Shown one piece after another: positions 44,235-54,344 of a stretch of 64,000 bases of DNA. Made by a program: the position numbers and the translations under genes. Location: assembly GCA_014529385.2 (NCBI GenBank), contig CM043963.1, positions 68,847,912 to 68,911,911 of the forward strand, written 5' to 3'. The DNA is from Adiantum capillus-veneris (lineage: Eukaryota > Streptophyta > Polypodiopsida > Polypodiales > Pteridaceae). Each line of letters opens with the position of its first letter. The stretch's first letter is position 1. Below the pieces are notes generated by a model. That model worked only from the letters and a program-made list of their open reading frames with translations. It made no database searches and was not told the origin of the DNA.

Positions 44235-46150
44235 AAAATAGTTTGGCAAAGACTCATGAATCAAGTAGTAAACCTGCTCAATTGTGCAAGCCTCAAGTAT
44301 CTCCTCTTTTTAAGTTTGCAAAGTGGTGAGTAGCTTCTTCTCAAGAATATTAATCTACAAACCCCGCACCCTTGTGGAGAACCTCCTTTCATGATTTTTT
44401 CTCTCCTAGCACTGGCAATTCCCACTATGTTGATTGGATTGCTAGGAGTCAATTTCATTGGAAAAAAATGGTTTGACTCAGTTTATGAATGTTTCAATTT
44501 TCCAATCAATTCTTTCTATGATGATTAAATTATAGATTTTTTTATAAATCTTTGCTAAATTCAATCAGTTCATTAAGTCTACCTCTCCTTGGAAGATTTG
44601 TTTCTAGCAATGCCATGACCAGTCTTTATTTCTTTCCTATTTCTTTATGACTGCATGATTTACAGTCCACTATCCACATCTTAATTACTTTGTAACCTAG
44701 TCGTATTCCATAATTAAGAAATTTTGATCATACCATATCGATCTCCTCTGTCTCTCTCTATGTGTGTGTGTGTGTGTGTGTGTGTTTGCAATAAATATAG
44801 TTTACTATAAAAACATTGAGAGTATATGCCTTTTGAGATATCTTAATATCATAAGAAAGCACCAAAAGTTAGTCTATTATCACATACGTAGAACTATGTG
44901 ATAATAAATGTTTTTAATACAAGGAGCTACTTGCCAAGAACTGAGTCTCCTAGCAATAGGTGGAATGCTATGCTATTTGTTAGCATTGACTTGCTCAAGA
45001 GGATCCTGCTAATAGTATTACCACTTGTATAGAAGTGATATGAGCAAGTACACCCAATAAAATTTAATTAATTCCCAATAATTAGAGCTTAGACCATAAA
45101 CAATATGTGATGACTTATCTAACCAAACTAGGTAATGTCTCTATCCATTAAGAGAATCAAAAGTGAAGCCTCTAGACATTAGAACAATCAATTGAACCAT
45201 TTTTCAGCCTGCTTTGGCCTAGGAAAAAAGGTTTCAATTCCAAGGATGGACTTTGACACCATAAACCTCATAACTGGCCATAGTCACTTCAATGCCCTTC
45301 ATGAGTCCTAACTCAATCCAATTCTAACATACCTTTTAGAGTGGGTACTCACTTGTAGAGAGCATAATGAGGGAGAAAATTTGACTATCTAGGCCTTGAA
45401 TAATGTCACATATTAACCAATTATTGATGATGCAGATGCATGTGAAGTACTTAATGAGAAAAGGGTTGAAAATGAGCAAGCTAGAAGTATGCCTAAATGG
45501 TTGGTGCAACCTTTGTGTGATAGTAAATTGGTTGCACCTTTGTCCGGCTATTAGAAAATGCAATACACAACATGATAACTTCAGAGTCAGATTGAGAAAA
45601 ACCAACTTGAATTAACTTAGATGATTCTAATGGTGGCCCAAGGCCTTTCTTATATACGTAGGAGTTTGCCCTACCTTACTAAATTCACAAATTGCACATA
45701 ATAACAAATATCAATAACATGCATTATACTATGAGGTGCAATCTCCAATGCTCTCTCTGCAGCTCATGATAATTAAGCATAGAAAGATCAATTCATAAAG
45801 AATCTACCATGGACACTCTAGGAGACATTTTATACTAGATACACCTTGGATTTTGCAACCCCCTCTTGTGTTGCCATGAGCATTCCACCTCAAGATTGTG
45901 CCGCCACATTAGAAAGTGGATTAGGAACACATCTTGCCCAACATCCCAAAGTAGTCAGCAAGACAATGATATGGAACACATTTGGTCCAAAATCTTATGG
46001 ACGCATTGAATTGTGCATGCTACATCCAAAGCTTTTGACGGTGCAAGGTTGGTTTCACACTAGAAGCAATGTGCTCTTGAACTCTGACATAGAGGTCCAA
46101 ACACTAAAACAAAATATGAATTCCAACACATACTCTAATATATAGGTCCA
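44235..46150. other. AT-rich intronic DNA, nothing recognised
   Basis: No coding or known repeat found. It contains a (GT)12 tract at 44761-44785. Short frames here show no domain. Confidence 0.5.
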
Positions 46151-46152
46151 AA

Positions 46153-46490
46153 TCACACTGAGGGAGCGTCATCTCCCTCTTGCCCCTGTGGAGCAATGTG
46201 CTCATGCATGTGCGTGTCAGCAGCAGGACCCTTGGACTGCAGTTGCAATAATTGTATCACTAACGTGGATAATTTAGTGACGTTTTCATTTAAAGATGCA
46301 AAATTTCCTTCCATGACTGATATGCATGTCTGAAGTGCACAAAATTCATGAATATCAAGCAGTTCATAAGTGTGGTCACCCGCCATAGCGTCGCGGGCAC
46401 TCTCCTTGAGAGAATCCGGCCACAAGCCATCATGGGCAGGATCCGGCGTACTATGCTCGAAATCAAAAGTCATATTGATATCTGAATCCA
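46153..46490 (-). pseudogene. Gag-like ORF of a minus-strand LTR element
   Basis: A 112-codon frame from the ATG at 46490 reads MDSDINMTFDFEHSTPDP, then a helical part MEGNFASLNENVTKLSTLV and a His/Gln-rich end HMHEHIAPQGQEGDD. It lies downstream, on the minus strand, of the primer-site-like sequence at 47274-47285 and is preceded by a long leader. Coiled-coil-like, no family recognised; gag by position only. Confidence 0.35.
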
Positions 46491-47273
46491 TGGCGACACA
46501 ATGCAATGGAAGGACTAGCAAGAAAAATACCCGAGGTCGATAAGATGTTCCGTAGATGTAGGATGCACCACAACCGGTAATTATCAATAAAGAATCCCAT
46601 TGACACCGGTAATTAGCCTTACTAATTCGTTGGTGCTCCAAGCTTGAAGCGACCGGAAATTTTGTTGGTAGTCCAAATTGCTTGAAAGCACCCACCACAA
46701 ATGTTGTTGGTAGTCCGATCTTTAGAAGACTGTAAAGTTACCCGTTGAATAGCACCAAGTCGATTCCACACAGTTGGCAATAAATTTCAAAGCTACTGTT
46801 TGCAGTTTTGCACCATCATGACGGTACTACGAGCATACGGGGCCTGGGAAACAATCCCATGTGTTCACGAATAAAAAGGGGGGATCCCTGCTATGGGTAC
46901 CCACCCTTGCTTGCTAAAAAAAGTAGGTTGGCCACTAACCCAATGGGTGTGGGCGCCCACTGTGTGAAAAAAAAACGCTTGCACAGTCAATGGCTTCTTC
47001 GCAGGCAGCGCGAGGTGCAAGAACTTCTCAGCCCGCCTTGGGTGTTGGTTGAAACGCGCCGCCACACAAACGTGAAATTCCCAGCAGGCCCGCGTGCATC
47101 CGGCAAGCCCGAGAGCGGGGGTTTTGGCGCAGGTCCGAAGCTCGGCCCTTCTCCTCTCAAGCGGGGTTACCCACCGAACAAGGTCTCATCGAGAACTGTC
47201 AAGGAGAGAGTTCCACGGCCTTGCCCTCATGCACATGCAAAAAGTGCTCCACGCCTTCCCTAAAATTAGCTGG

Positions 47274-47600
47274 CTCTTGATACCAATGTGAGACTGGGGG
47301 AACTAGTGCCTTGGAGTCCACCTCCCAACCTCCCACTATATAGCATGGATCCTAGCCCTTTGCCCTAGTTGGACTCCCTTTCCACACTGCCTAGCCCGGC
47401 CTTGCCCTTGTCCTGACATTTGAAGTTGGCAGGTTGCTGTCACTATCATCCTCTTTCCCTTCTCCTTTGACCTCGTCCTTGTCTGAAGTGGATCCCTTGT
47501 CCTTGGATGCGCAATCCCGTGACAAATGTGCCTTCTTTCCACACTTGAAACAATGGCACCCACAACGCAAAATTCTCACCATAAACCAATTTCACTTTTG
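47274..47600 (-). repeat. Primer site and LTR end of a minus-strand element, with zinc-knuckle fragment
   Basis: The minus strand reads CAGTCTCACA then TTGGTATCAAGAGCC, an LTR end plus a variant initiator-Met primer site (TGGTATCAAGAG instead of TGGTATCAGAGC). Just 110 bp further up the minus strand, 47582-47391 encodes CFKCGKKAHLSRDC, a CCHC knuckle, with an acidic tail. A knuckle so close to an LTR end means a second gag piece is fused here. Confidence 0.45.
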
Positions 47601-47824
47601 GTAAGTATGGAAATTCTATGACTTGGCATATGTAACTTTGTTAACAAGCTTCTATGTAAGAATTTATGAAAGGCACCATCCTCAATCAAGATTCTCACCC
47701 TATGGCCTTGAATGGAGCCATGTATCCTCCCTAATTCATGTGGTCAAAGGTCAGCTACCACATAGAGGCAGTGAAAAAACAAACATGAACTACCTCTCTA
47801 TGTGAAAACTTCACATTAGCATAC

Positions 47825-48049
47825 TTGGAGGAGGATTCAAGAGATAAGAAATACACTGACAAGGAAGAAGAAAACAAACGTGCTATTTGTGGAAAGAATG
47901 GCCTTCACATAAAGAAGAGAAACAATGGCAAGGAAGAAGAAAACAAAATTTGTATTTGTGGAAAGAACGGCCATTACATAAAGGAGTCCCATTACATGTG
48001 CCAAGTATTGCATACAAAGTTACGCTCAAAAACTAACTTGGATTGTTAG
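47825..48049 (+). pseudogene. Duplicated zinc-knuckle-like gag fragment
   Basis: A 74-codon frame with two near-copies of KEEENK..(A/I)CGKNG-H-IK (units near 47864 and 47926). Each resembles a CCHC knuckle missing its first or last Cys. Probably a gag end from a copia-like element. Confidence 0.4.
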
Positions 48050-49610
48050 ATTTTTCAAAGTGCATTATGGTAGATGAAATTTGTACAGCAAAGGAGAAAT
48101 TTTCCAAGTTTTTTATTTTCCTCATGAGGCACACAAAGGGCATAAAGGTCGTGTGGGCAAGAGAAGGAAGTCATGCTCAAAGGCATGATGAGTATATATG
48201 CTCAACAAAAGGTAGTATGAAGATTATATTTTGAGGATGAAACAAGTGGTGATGCTAATTATAGTGTTTCTAGCAATCAATTAATGTTTCCAAAATGAAG
48301 CAATGATAAGAATTCAAATTCCAGTTGCCTTCCAATTTGTAGGCACTTAAAACTCAAAACTGTAATTTTGATGCTCTTAATGTGGAGAACAATATCTAGA
48401 CACTCATATTCAGGATGAAAAGAAGTATTTACAACAACGAATTGTTCAAAGTAGGCCAAAAGGTGTTCATAACTATGACAAAAATGAAAGAAAGAGGAAG
48501 TCTAGCTCAAGAGTGAAGGAGCCAAGGAGATTTCGTATAATCCTCCAACCTCACACAAAGGAGACACACAACTTTGATGGAAACAGGTGTTCTCTAATTT
48601 GCATATAACATTTGTTGCACTAATCAATTTCCTATGTACTTGATAAAGAAGTCTTCCGTGGGGGAGGATAAGGGACATAACATGTGTTGAGAAGAAAATG
48701 TTGCCGGTAATAAACTTTAATGTATCATGATGATGATTATCCAACCAAGGACATCAAAGAAGATGTTTGTGATGAAGAATTTGGAGACTTAAAGGTCAAA
48801 AATTAATGTGCAAGAGTAAATTCAAAGTATTTAGGTTATGATTTTGATGAGGAACTTGTATTATAGTTCTCCAAATTTCAATGTCTAACATTGCATGTTG
48901 GATGGGGGAAAAAGGGGAACACACCCAGCACTCAAACAACACGCCTCTCTATAGCCCAGGATAATCACTGCATCCCAATCCACTAGAGTTTACCTTCAGA
49001 ACTCACACAATTGACAGTAGACCACACCAATCTTTCCCATTTACGACCGTGTCGCAACGCACACCGCTCTCTCTTTCTCTCTCCCACACACAGAGGCCCG
49101 AGGAGGCACACGCATCTCAAACACCGGCACCAGATTGTTGGAACAGATCAAAGAAAGTGGAAGGAACGACATGAAAACAGGTATGATTCACTTCAATTAT
49201 GGCAAAGAACATCATCTATAACACCGTCAAACCTCGGCTACAAAGGCTCTGTCGCCATGAACACGACGAGCAACCAAAACTTGGACAACCACTGAATTCA
49301 CCTCTGCATGGACCTCCTCTTGAGAGCGGCAAAAAAATGAAAAACACAGTCATCGAAGCCCTCGTTGGCTCCGGACTATTCCTCCAGAGCTCTCTCCGAG
49401 CTTCTCCTTCTCCAAAAATTCCTTCTTGAACTCCCTCTTTGGCTCTGAGCACTCTCCTCCTTGAAAAACCCTTCCTCCACCTTATTCCTCTCCTAAAACG
49501 AGAGCTCCCTCAAAGCTGCAAAAAACCGCTCTCCAAACCGGCAAAAGAGTTCCCCGTTTGGGCATGTCAGGACCCCCAATTTAGGCTGACACTTTTCTAT
49601 TCTTAGCCCC
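48050..49610. other. No recognisable gene; low-complexity intronic DNA
   Basis: AT-rich to about 48900, then a CT/CA-rich segment (49000-49560) with LTR-like texture and no domain. The short frames are not supported. Confidence 0.4.
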
Positions 49611-49617
49611 CCTGCAT

Positions 49618-49841
49618 GGGACGCCCCCCCTCGTCTATAAGCGTCACGGGAGAAACTCAAGGGATCTACGGTGGATGTTCAATCCACCGTTGATCCCATC
49701 TTTGGGTATCAAAAAAAATCCAACCCCCAGCTGCCCGCATCGTGACTCGACCACGCTACCTCCCACTCCACAGGCGCACAACCTATCCAACCCAGTTGAC
49801 GCGATTGGTTGAAAGCTATGCAACCTTAGTACTATATAAGC

Positions 49842-49878
<37 letters not shown>

Positions 49879-49987
49879 TGCTGCGTCGATCCAACGGCCC
49901 AAAGCCCTCCCCGCCCCGTCGATCACGCGCCAACCGTAGATCCCTTGAGTTAGACCCCGTGTCATTATAGATGAGGGACGCCCCCCT
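49618..49987. mobile_element. Inverted-repeat element with 34-base poly-C tract
   Basis: The arms 49618-49672 and 49933-49987 are inverted copies: AACTCAAGGGATCTACGGT on the left and ACCGTAGATCCCTTGAGTT on the right, each adjacent to a CTCxTCTATAA / TTATAGATGAG word. A second small hairpin (ACGGTGGAT/ATCCACCGT) follows the left arm. The centre holds 34 consecutive C (49845-49878). Likely a foldback or MITE-like element; no clear target duplication. Confidence 0.55.
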
Positions 49988-50605
49988 CTCACTATTTTGG
50001 GCTGGCCTTGAGCTTCAAGTCACATGGGAAGGGGCCCCTTGTCACGGCGGCGTGACAATGCCGTAGGACGCCCCCTTCTCATTAAAAATGAGATGGCCAT
50101 TGGAGGCGGAGAGTGAACACCGACCATGTCGGCCATGTCATCATTGCCAAATTGTTCGCCGTGAGCCATCGGATAACTCAGTGCTGCAGTTGGCTACCCA
50201 CAACGCCCAACACCAGCTGCAATACCACCTCTGAGAAGGTGCAAATCTTAACACGAGACCATGCTGCTTCGCCATAGCTCCAAGAGCTTGCTGAGCTCCT
50301 CTCTCTACGATGCTTGATATGAGGACGCCAACGTAGCCTATATCGCATGCGATGTGTGCTCCCTTCCATGCATGTGGGATTTAAGCCAGACACGTGGTGG
50401 CTCGTGGTAACTCCCAGCTCCCCTCAACTCACAAAGTCACCAAACTCATTCAAAAATCTCAAAAAACCCCCATTTTCTCATATCTTCCACAACTTGCCAA
50501 TCCTTGCCCATAACTCCTATTGTTGGTCCGTAAGATGAGAGCTGGTCCTCGGCCTTGTCTTGGGCAAGCACCGCCGTTTTTTGAATTTGCCGGGCACCTC
50601 GACCG

Positions 50606-51379
50606 ATGCGATCAAAACGGCAAAAGTTCATCTCCTACCACACCGCCTATAATTGGCACCAACTTCAACAGGCCATAGCTAATCGACCAGGCATGCGATC
50701 GAGGAGCTATGACTTCCTGCTGACTCACCACCATGCATATCATGCTCCAAAATCTCTTGGAGGCCCAAAAAACACCTTATGGCACGTTGATCAAGGCGGC
50801 CCAACTGGCTCGAAACTAGCCTCCAGTGAAACTTCATTTGGCAATATCTTGGCATCCAGTACTCCAAATGACGATCTAAAAAGACCGTCATGCTTCATGA
50901 TGAGCACTTTATGCTTGTGCATTCACTTCACCTCTGATGCTCCAGCCACAACTACCCAATCTGGTACGGATTTGCAAACACTCCCAGTTTCAAACCTCCA
51001 CATCTTGCACTTTGTAGCTCCGTTTGATGAGCCGTTTGGACCTACTCCTTTAGCAATTCAAGCTCTACATCCTCAAGTCGAAAAACAGCACTTTGAACAC
51101 CCTTCACCTGCCATCCTATTTGGACCAACTTGGAGCCCATTTGGTCTAGAAAACCACATCTCCGTTGCCACTTGCCTGCATAGGCTCTTCCCACTTGCTC
51201 TAGCCCTCTACCATGCATTTGTCAGCATACATATCACTGCTTGTGCCCTCTGCTCTGGTCGACACAGTTCGGTTGCACCAATGTTTTTGAACTACAAATT
51301 TCTATATTGCAAATACCTTACTACAGATTGCTATGTTCCAAGTGTCAACACTACAAATCCCTCTATTGCAAGTCCCTAA
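50606..51379 (+). CDS. Unidentified 257-codon ORF
   Basis: Longest non-retroelement frame in the region. It begins MRSKRQKFISYHTAYNWHQL; the rest is rich in Ser, Thr, His and Leu with no domain. The DNA around CCAAATGACGATCTAAAAAG resembles LTR text more than a gene. It may be a chance frame in a decayed LTR. Confidence 0.2.
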   Translation: MRSKRQKFISYHTAYNWHQLQQAIANRPGMRSRSYDFLLTHHHAYHAPKSLGGPKNTLWHVDQGGPTGSKLASSETSFGNILASSTPNDDLKRPSCFMMSTLCLCIHFTSDAPATTTQSGTDLQTLPVSNLHILHFVAPFDEPFGPTPLAIQALHPQVEKQHFEHPSPAILFGPTWSPFGLENHISVATCLHRLFPLALALYHAFVSIHITACALCSGRHSSVAPMFLNYKFLYCKYLTTDCYVPSVNTTNPSIASP

Positions 51380-52560
51380 GTTGAAGGTTTCCTCTACACT
51401 TCAAGAATATCCTTTTCGATATTCAATTGATCTCAAAATCTTTGTTACTTCTCAAGTTGTGAGCTAGAGTGGTATCTCGTGAAGAGTGGACCTCAATGTG
51501 CTTGTTGTGAGCAAGGAACACTCGTATACTTGAATCTACCAATGTGGTCACATGAGCAATGAAGATGGTGGTGGTAGAAACATACAAATCAACCAAGTCA
51601 TTTGATCTAAATTTACTCAACCATAGCTTCACTTAGCTTCACAATAGCCACACATCAAAGGCATCTTACACAAACTAAATAGCCAAAGCTTGGTGTTTGA
51701 TTCACAATTTTTATACAAATAGGTAGTTTTATAATAAGCTATGAAATCCTCTTCATATGGGGGCCTATGTATCGTGACCTCTTGAGTTTGCATAGTGAAC
51801 ATGCTTCCAGCTCTCTGGGACTTTACACAATTATGCCCCTTGGAAAGGAGGCAGATTACTAGAAGGAAGAGCGTCCTTTGCACTTGTTGGAAAATTTTTC
51901 TTACATCCAAGGGAAAGTAGAACTAGGTAGATGTAAGAGAAGCCTTTGAAGGGGTGCTCATGCTTAGCTAACTTGCAAGCCACTTTTAAAGAGAAGAGAG
52001 ACAAAGGGTATGAGAGGATAGAGAAAAAGGGAAACTAGGTGTTAATAAAAAATGTGGCCTAGTGACATTTTGTAATGGAGATTTAAAACATCCAAGTAGG
52101 GTAAAGGGGCTAATAAGTAGATAGTCTCCAAAAAGAAAATGGACGCACCCCCAATTTAGAGACAAAATTTTGTAATATTCTTGCAATCTTGCTTATGCGT
52201 CCTCTTGAAATTTGCTGAAAAATGCACTATTACTCGAGGCTTAAGTGCCTCTAATCTCTGAAAAACTTTAAAAATTGAAATTCCTCAAACTGAGAGTTAA
52301 GAAAAATGAAAAAAATATTGATCTTGATATTATCTAATTCATAATTTCATGAGGAACCTGATGCAATCATCACATTTCACACTCAACACGGTTTGCAAAA
52401 TGTTGCCCAAAATGACGTTTTTTCTTAGGTATCTCTATATTGGATCTCTGCGTTTTTTATTAATCTCTGTATTTTTTGTTTATCCCTTCACCCGATTAAG
52501 TTTTAATCATAGGTAACCAAGTAATGCCAACATCTAGGTCTATTCCATGCATGGGGAAGT
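51380..52560. other. AT-rich intron DNA next to the USP exon
   Basis: Nothing recognised in either strand besides short frames. The last bases lead into the donor at 52571. Confidence 0.5.
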
Positions 52561-52571
52561 TGAAAGCATAC

Positions 52572-52693
52572 TTTGTAATAGCGTTTTGAGATGTCGTTTC
52601 CAGGATGAGCTTTGTGATACCCAATTTTGCTATTTGATCCACAATCTCTCTTTTGATAGAATCATTCTTCACATAACAAAGCTCATAGGTAAC
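52572..52693 (-). CDS. Host gene exon: middle of USP-like domain
   Basis: A 122-bp minus-strand exon with acceptor TTGTAG|GTT and donor ACAAA|GTATGC. It encodes 40 codons plus two bases, starting VTYELCYVKNDS and including LGITKLILETTSQNA. The residues I--I---GI-KLI are the conserved strand and turn near the end of USP domains (in relatives GI-KLV-G-SS). Here the usual glycine before S is replaced (LETTS), so ATP binding may be lost. The exon joins the 52779-52900 exon at a codon boundary. It ends with AA, and the exon at 36284 begins with A, giving an uninterrupted lysine codon. Codon use and the intact frame contrast with the decayed elements around it, supporting selection. Confidence 0.8.
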
Positions 52694-52778
52694 CTACAAT
52701 TGAACACTTCATTGCTTAATTACAAAAAAGTATCAAGACTTTACAATGTCTAAGGATCTCAAAGTGGAATAATCATAC

Positions 52779-52900
52779 CTTGCTTTTGATGCACAACTTT
52801 ACATACTTAAGGACAAGCACCTTTGTGTCCAAGTTACGCTCTTCTTCCAGCCTTTTAACAAGATCAGGTTTTGCTTTATCAATTGGAGTCTTGCCACCAA
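52779..52900 (-). CDS. Host gene exon: N-terminal part of USP-like domain
   Basis: A 122-bp exon read on the minus strand, bounded by an acceptor ending TTTATAG and a donor AAG|GTATGA. After two bases of a split codon it encodes 40 residues without a stop, starting GGKTPIDKAKP and ending YVKLCIKSK. The pattern (GGK-P-DK-KP--V, then EER and a conserved Y--LC) matches the middle of the Universal Stress Protein-like domain in plant U-box proteins and receptor-like cytoplasmic kinases. The next exon follows after an 85-bp intron and continues the domain in phase. The upstream intron is phase 1; the exon carrying the domain start was not found up to 64000. USP domains bind nucleotide or sense stress; in these families they sit upstream of a kinase and/or U-box. 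I see only the USP part, so the full architecture is inferred. Confidence 0.8.
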
Positions 52901-54344
52901 CTATAAATGAAATAATCCAAGATTGATTATAGAACACTATCCAAATTAAAAATTTGATTGTGGTGAAAGCCATGTGCTCTTTTTATGTTGCTATAAGAAT
53001 GAAAAATTGCTTCTACTTGGTCAAAACAATGTTAGAAGAGCTGAAATTTGAATTTTCATGATTAACATAAATGTGTGAATCCAAAAAAGATCAAGTCATC
53101 TTGCCAGTCTTAATGAAACAATTGATTCCATCATGCAAATAATTGACCAAAATGATTTTGTGGAGATCATCACACACGAATATAGGATGCATAAAACACA
53201 ATTCATATAACCTATAGTGAGAAGATTTAGAAAACCCTAATTTACAAGGACTTAAATAATATAAGATACACCTTTGAGCAACATATAATATTCTGAATGT
53301 AATAGGCACAATGTGCATCATTCATGCATAACATATGCATCATATGTCCACCCATTAACATATGCATCATATTTCACAATCATTAAGAAAAGCAAACTCT
53401 CAACATGGAGAAACGTGTTAGCTAGCCTTCAAAACTGATATCCAAGAAACAACAAGAATGCTACATGCTAGTTATTGAGAAGCAAAACAGAGCCCTTTGG
53501 CATGTCAAGTGAACCATATGTCATACTCAAGGTCTCAATAGCTAAGCCCCTAGTCTAGTAAAATGCTAGTCCCAAAGCTGCATGCCAAAATAATCCATCG
53601 CTAGGGGGTGTGGCTAATAGGCATTTGCTCTACCTAGAGAGTAACTGACCTATTTAAGTGTGTCATTGATGTTGGATGAGGTGAGCATAATTTTAAGTCT
53701 AGTATTTTTGGAAATTTCGAAAGAGCATAGAGTCCCAACACTCACGTACTACTACACTGTGAGATGAGAAGTCAAATCTCAATTTCAAAAACCCTAGACA
53801 CATAGTGTTAGCTTTTTATCTTGCTGCATTTTTGGTTTCAAATGCACTTTTGTATGCATAGGATATCCCATTATTGGACATATGCATCTGGCACTCAGTC
53901 ATGTGTTTCACCTATGCATTGACCTTCTAAGATAAACAACCTATAATCTCTAGCTATAATTCCATGCTACTATAAAAAATTCTTTTTAATAATTTTAATT
54001 GTAGCAAAACTTACACACTAGTTGTTACACTACTTCAGGATAGAATTGCAATTCCATAGCCTAGTACCTCTATAAGATACTCTTTTATTTCTTTAAAGGA
54101 TTTTTTTCCACTTGGTTTTCCCTTTGTTCATCCAACTACTTGGATTCTAATTTAGCCAAATAAAGCATATTTTTACAAGTATCAAAGTGTACCTTCCTCA
54201 AGAAATGTACAAAATGACCATCTACACATCTGTAGGAATGAGGACATTACAAGAGAGTGTGTGAGAGAGAAAGCTAACTCTAACTCTAGCATAAAATGAG
54301 ATCTGTACAAATGAGAGACAGTGGCCCTGCTTATATATGCTAGA
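52901..54344. other. Upstream intron of the USP gene, nothing recognised
   Basis: Searched on the minus strand for the exon encoding the USP domain start (typically V-VA-GK and HVHQP) without success. AT-rich. Confidence 0.4.

Larger units (their letters stand above)
36285..52571 (-). other. Giant TE-filled intron of the USP-domain gene
   Basis: The interval between two exons whose phases agree (AA|A). The donor is GTATGC at its high end and the acceptor is CTTTCAG at its low end. It contains a GC-rich ORF island, a LINE, a 660-bp TIR transposon, a Ty1/copia pol remnant, gag-like fragments and a poly-C tract. That one transcript spans it is inferred from exon order and phase, not shown. Confidence 0.65.

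Noticed and set aside
50606-51379. A new host protein of 257 residues
   Set aside because: No domain, no intron or start context, and LTR-like nucleotide texture; kept only as a low-confidence ORF.
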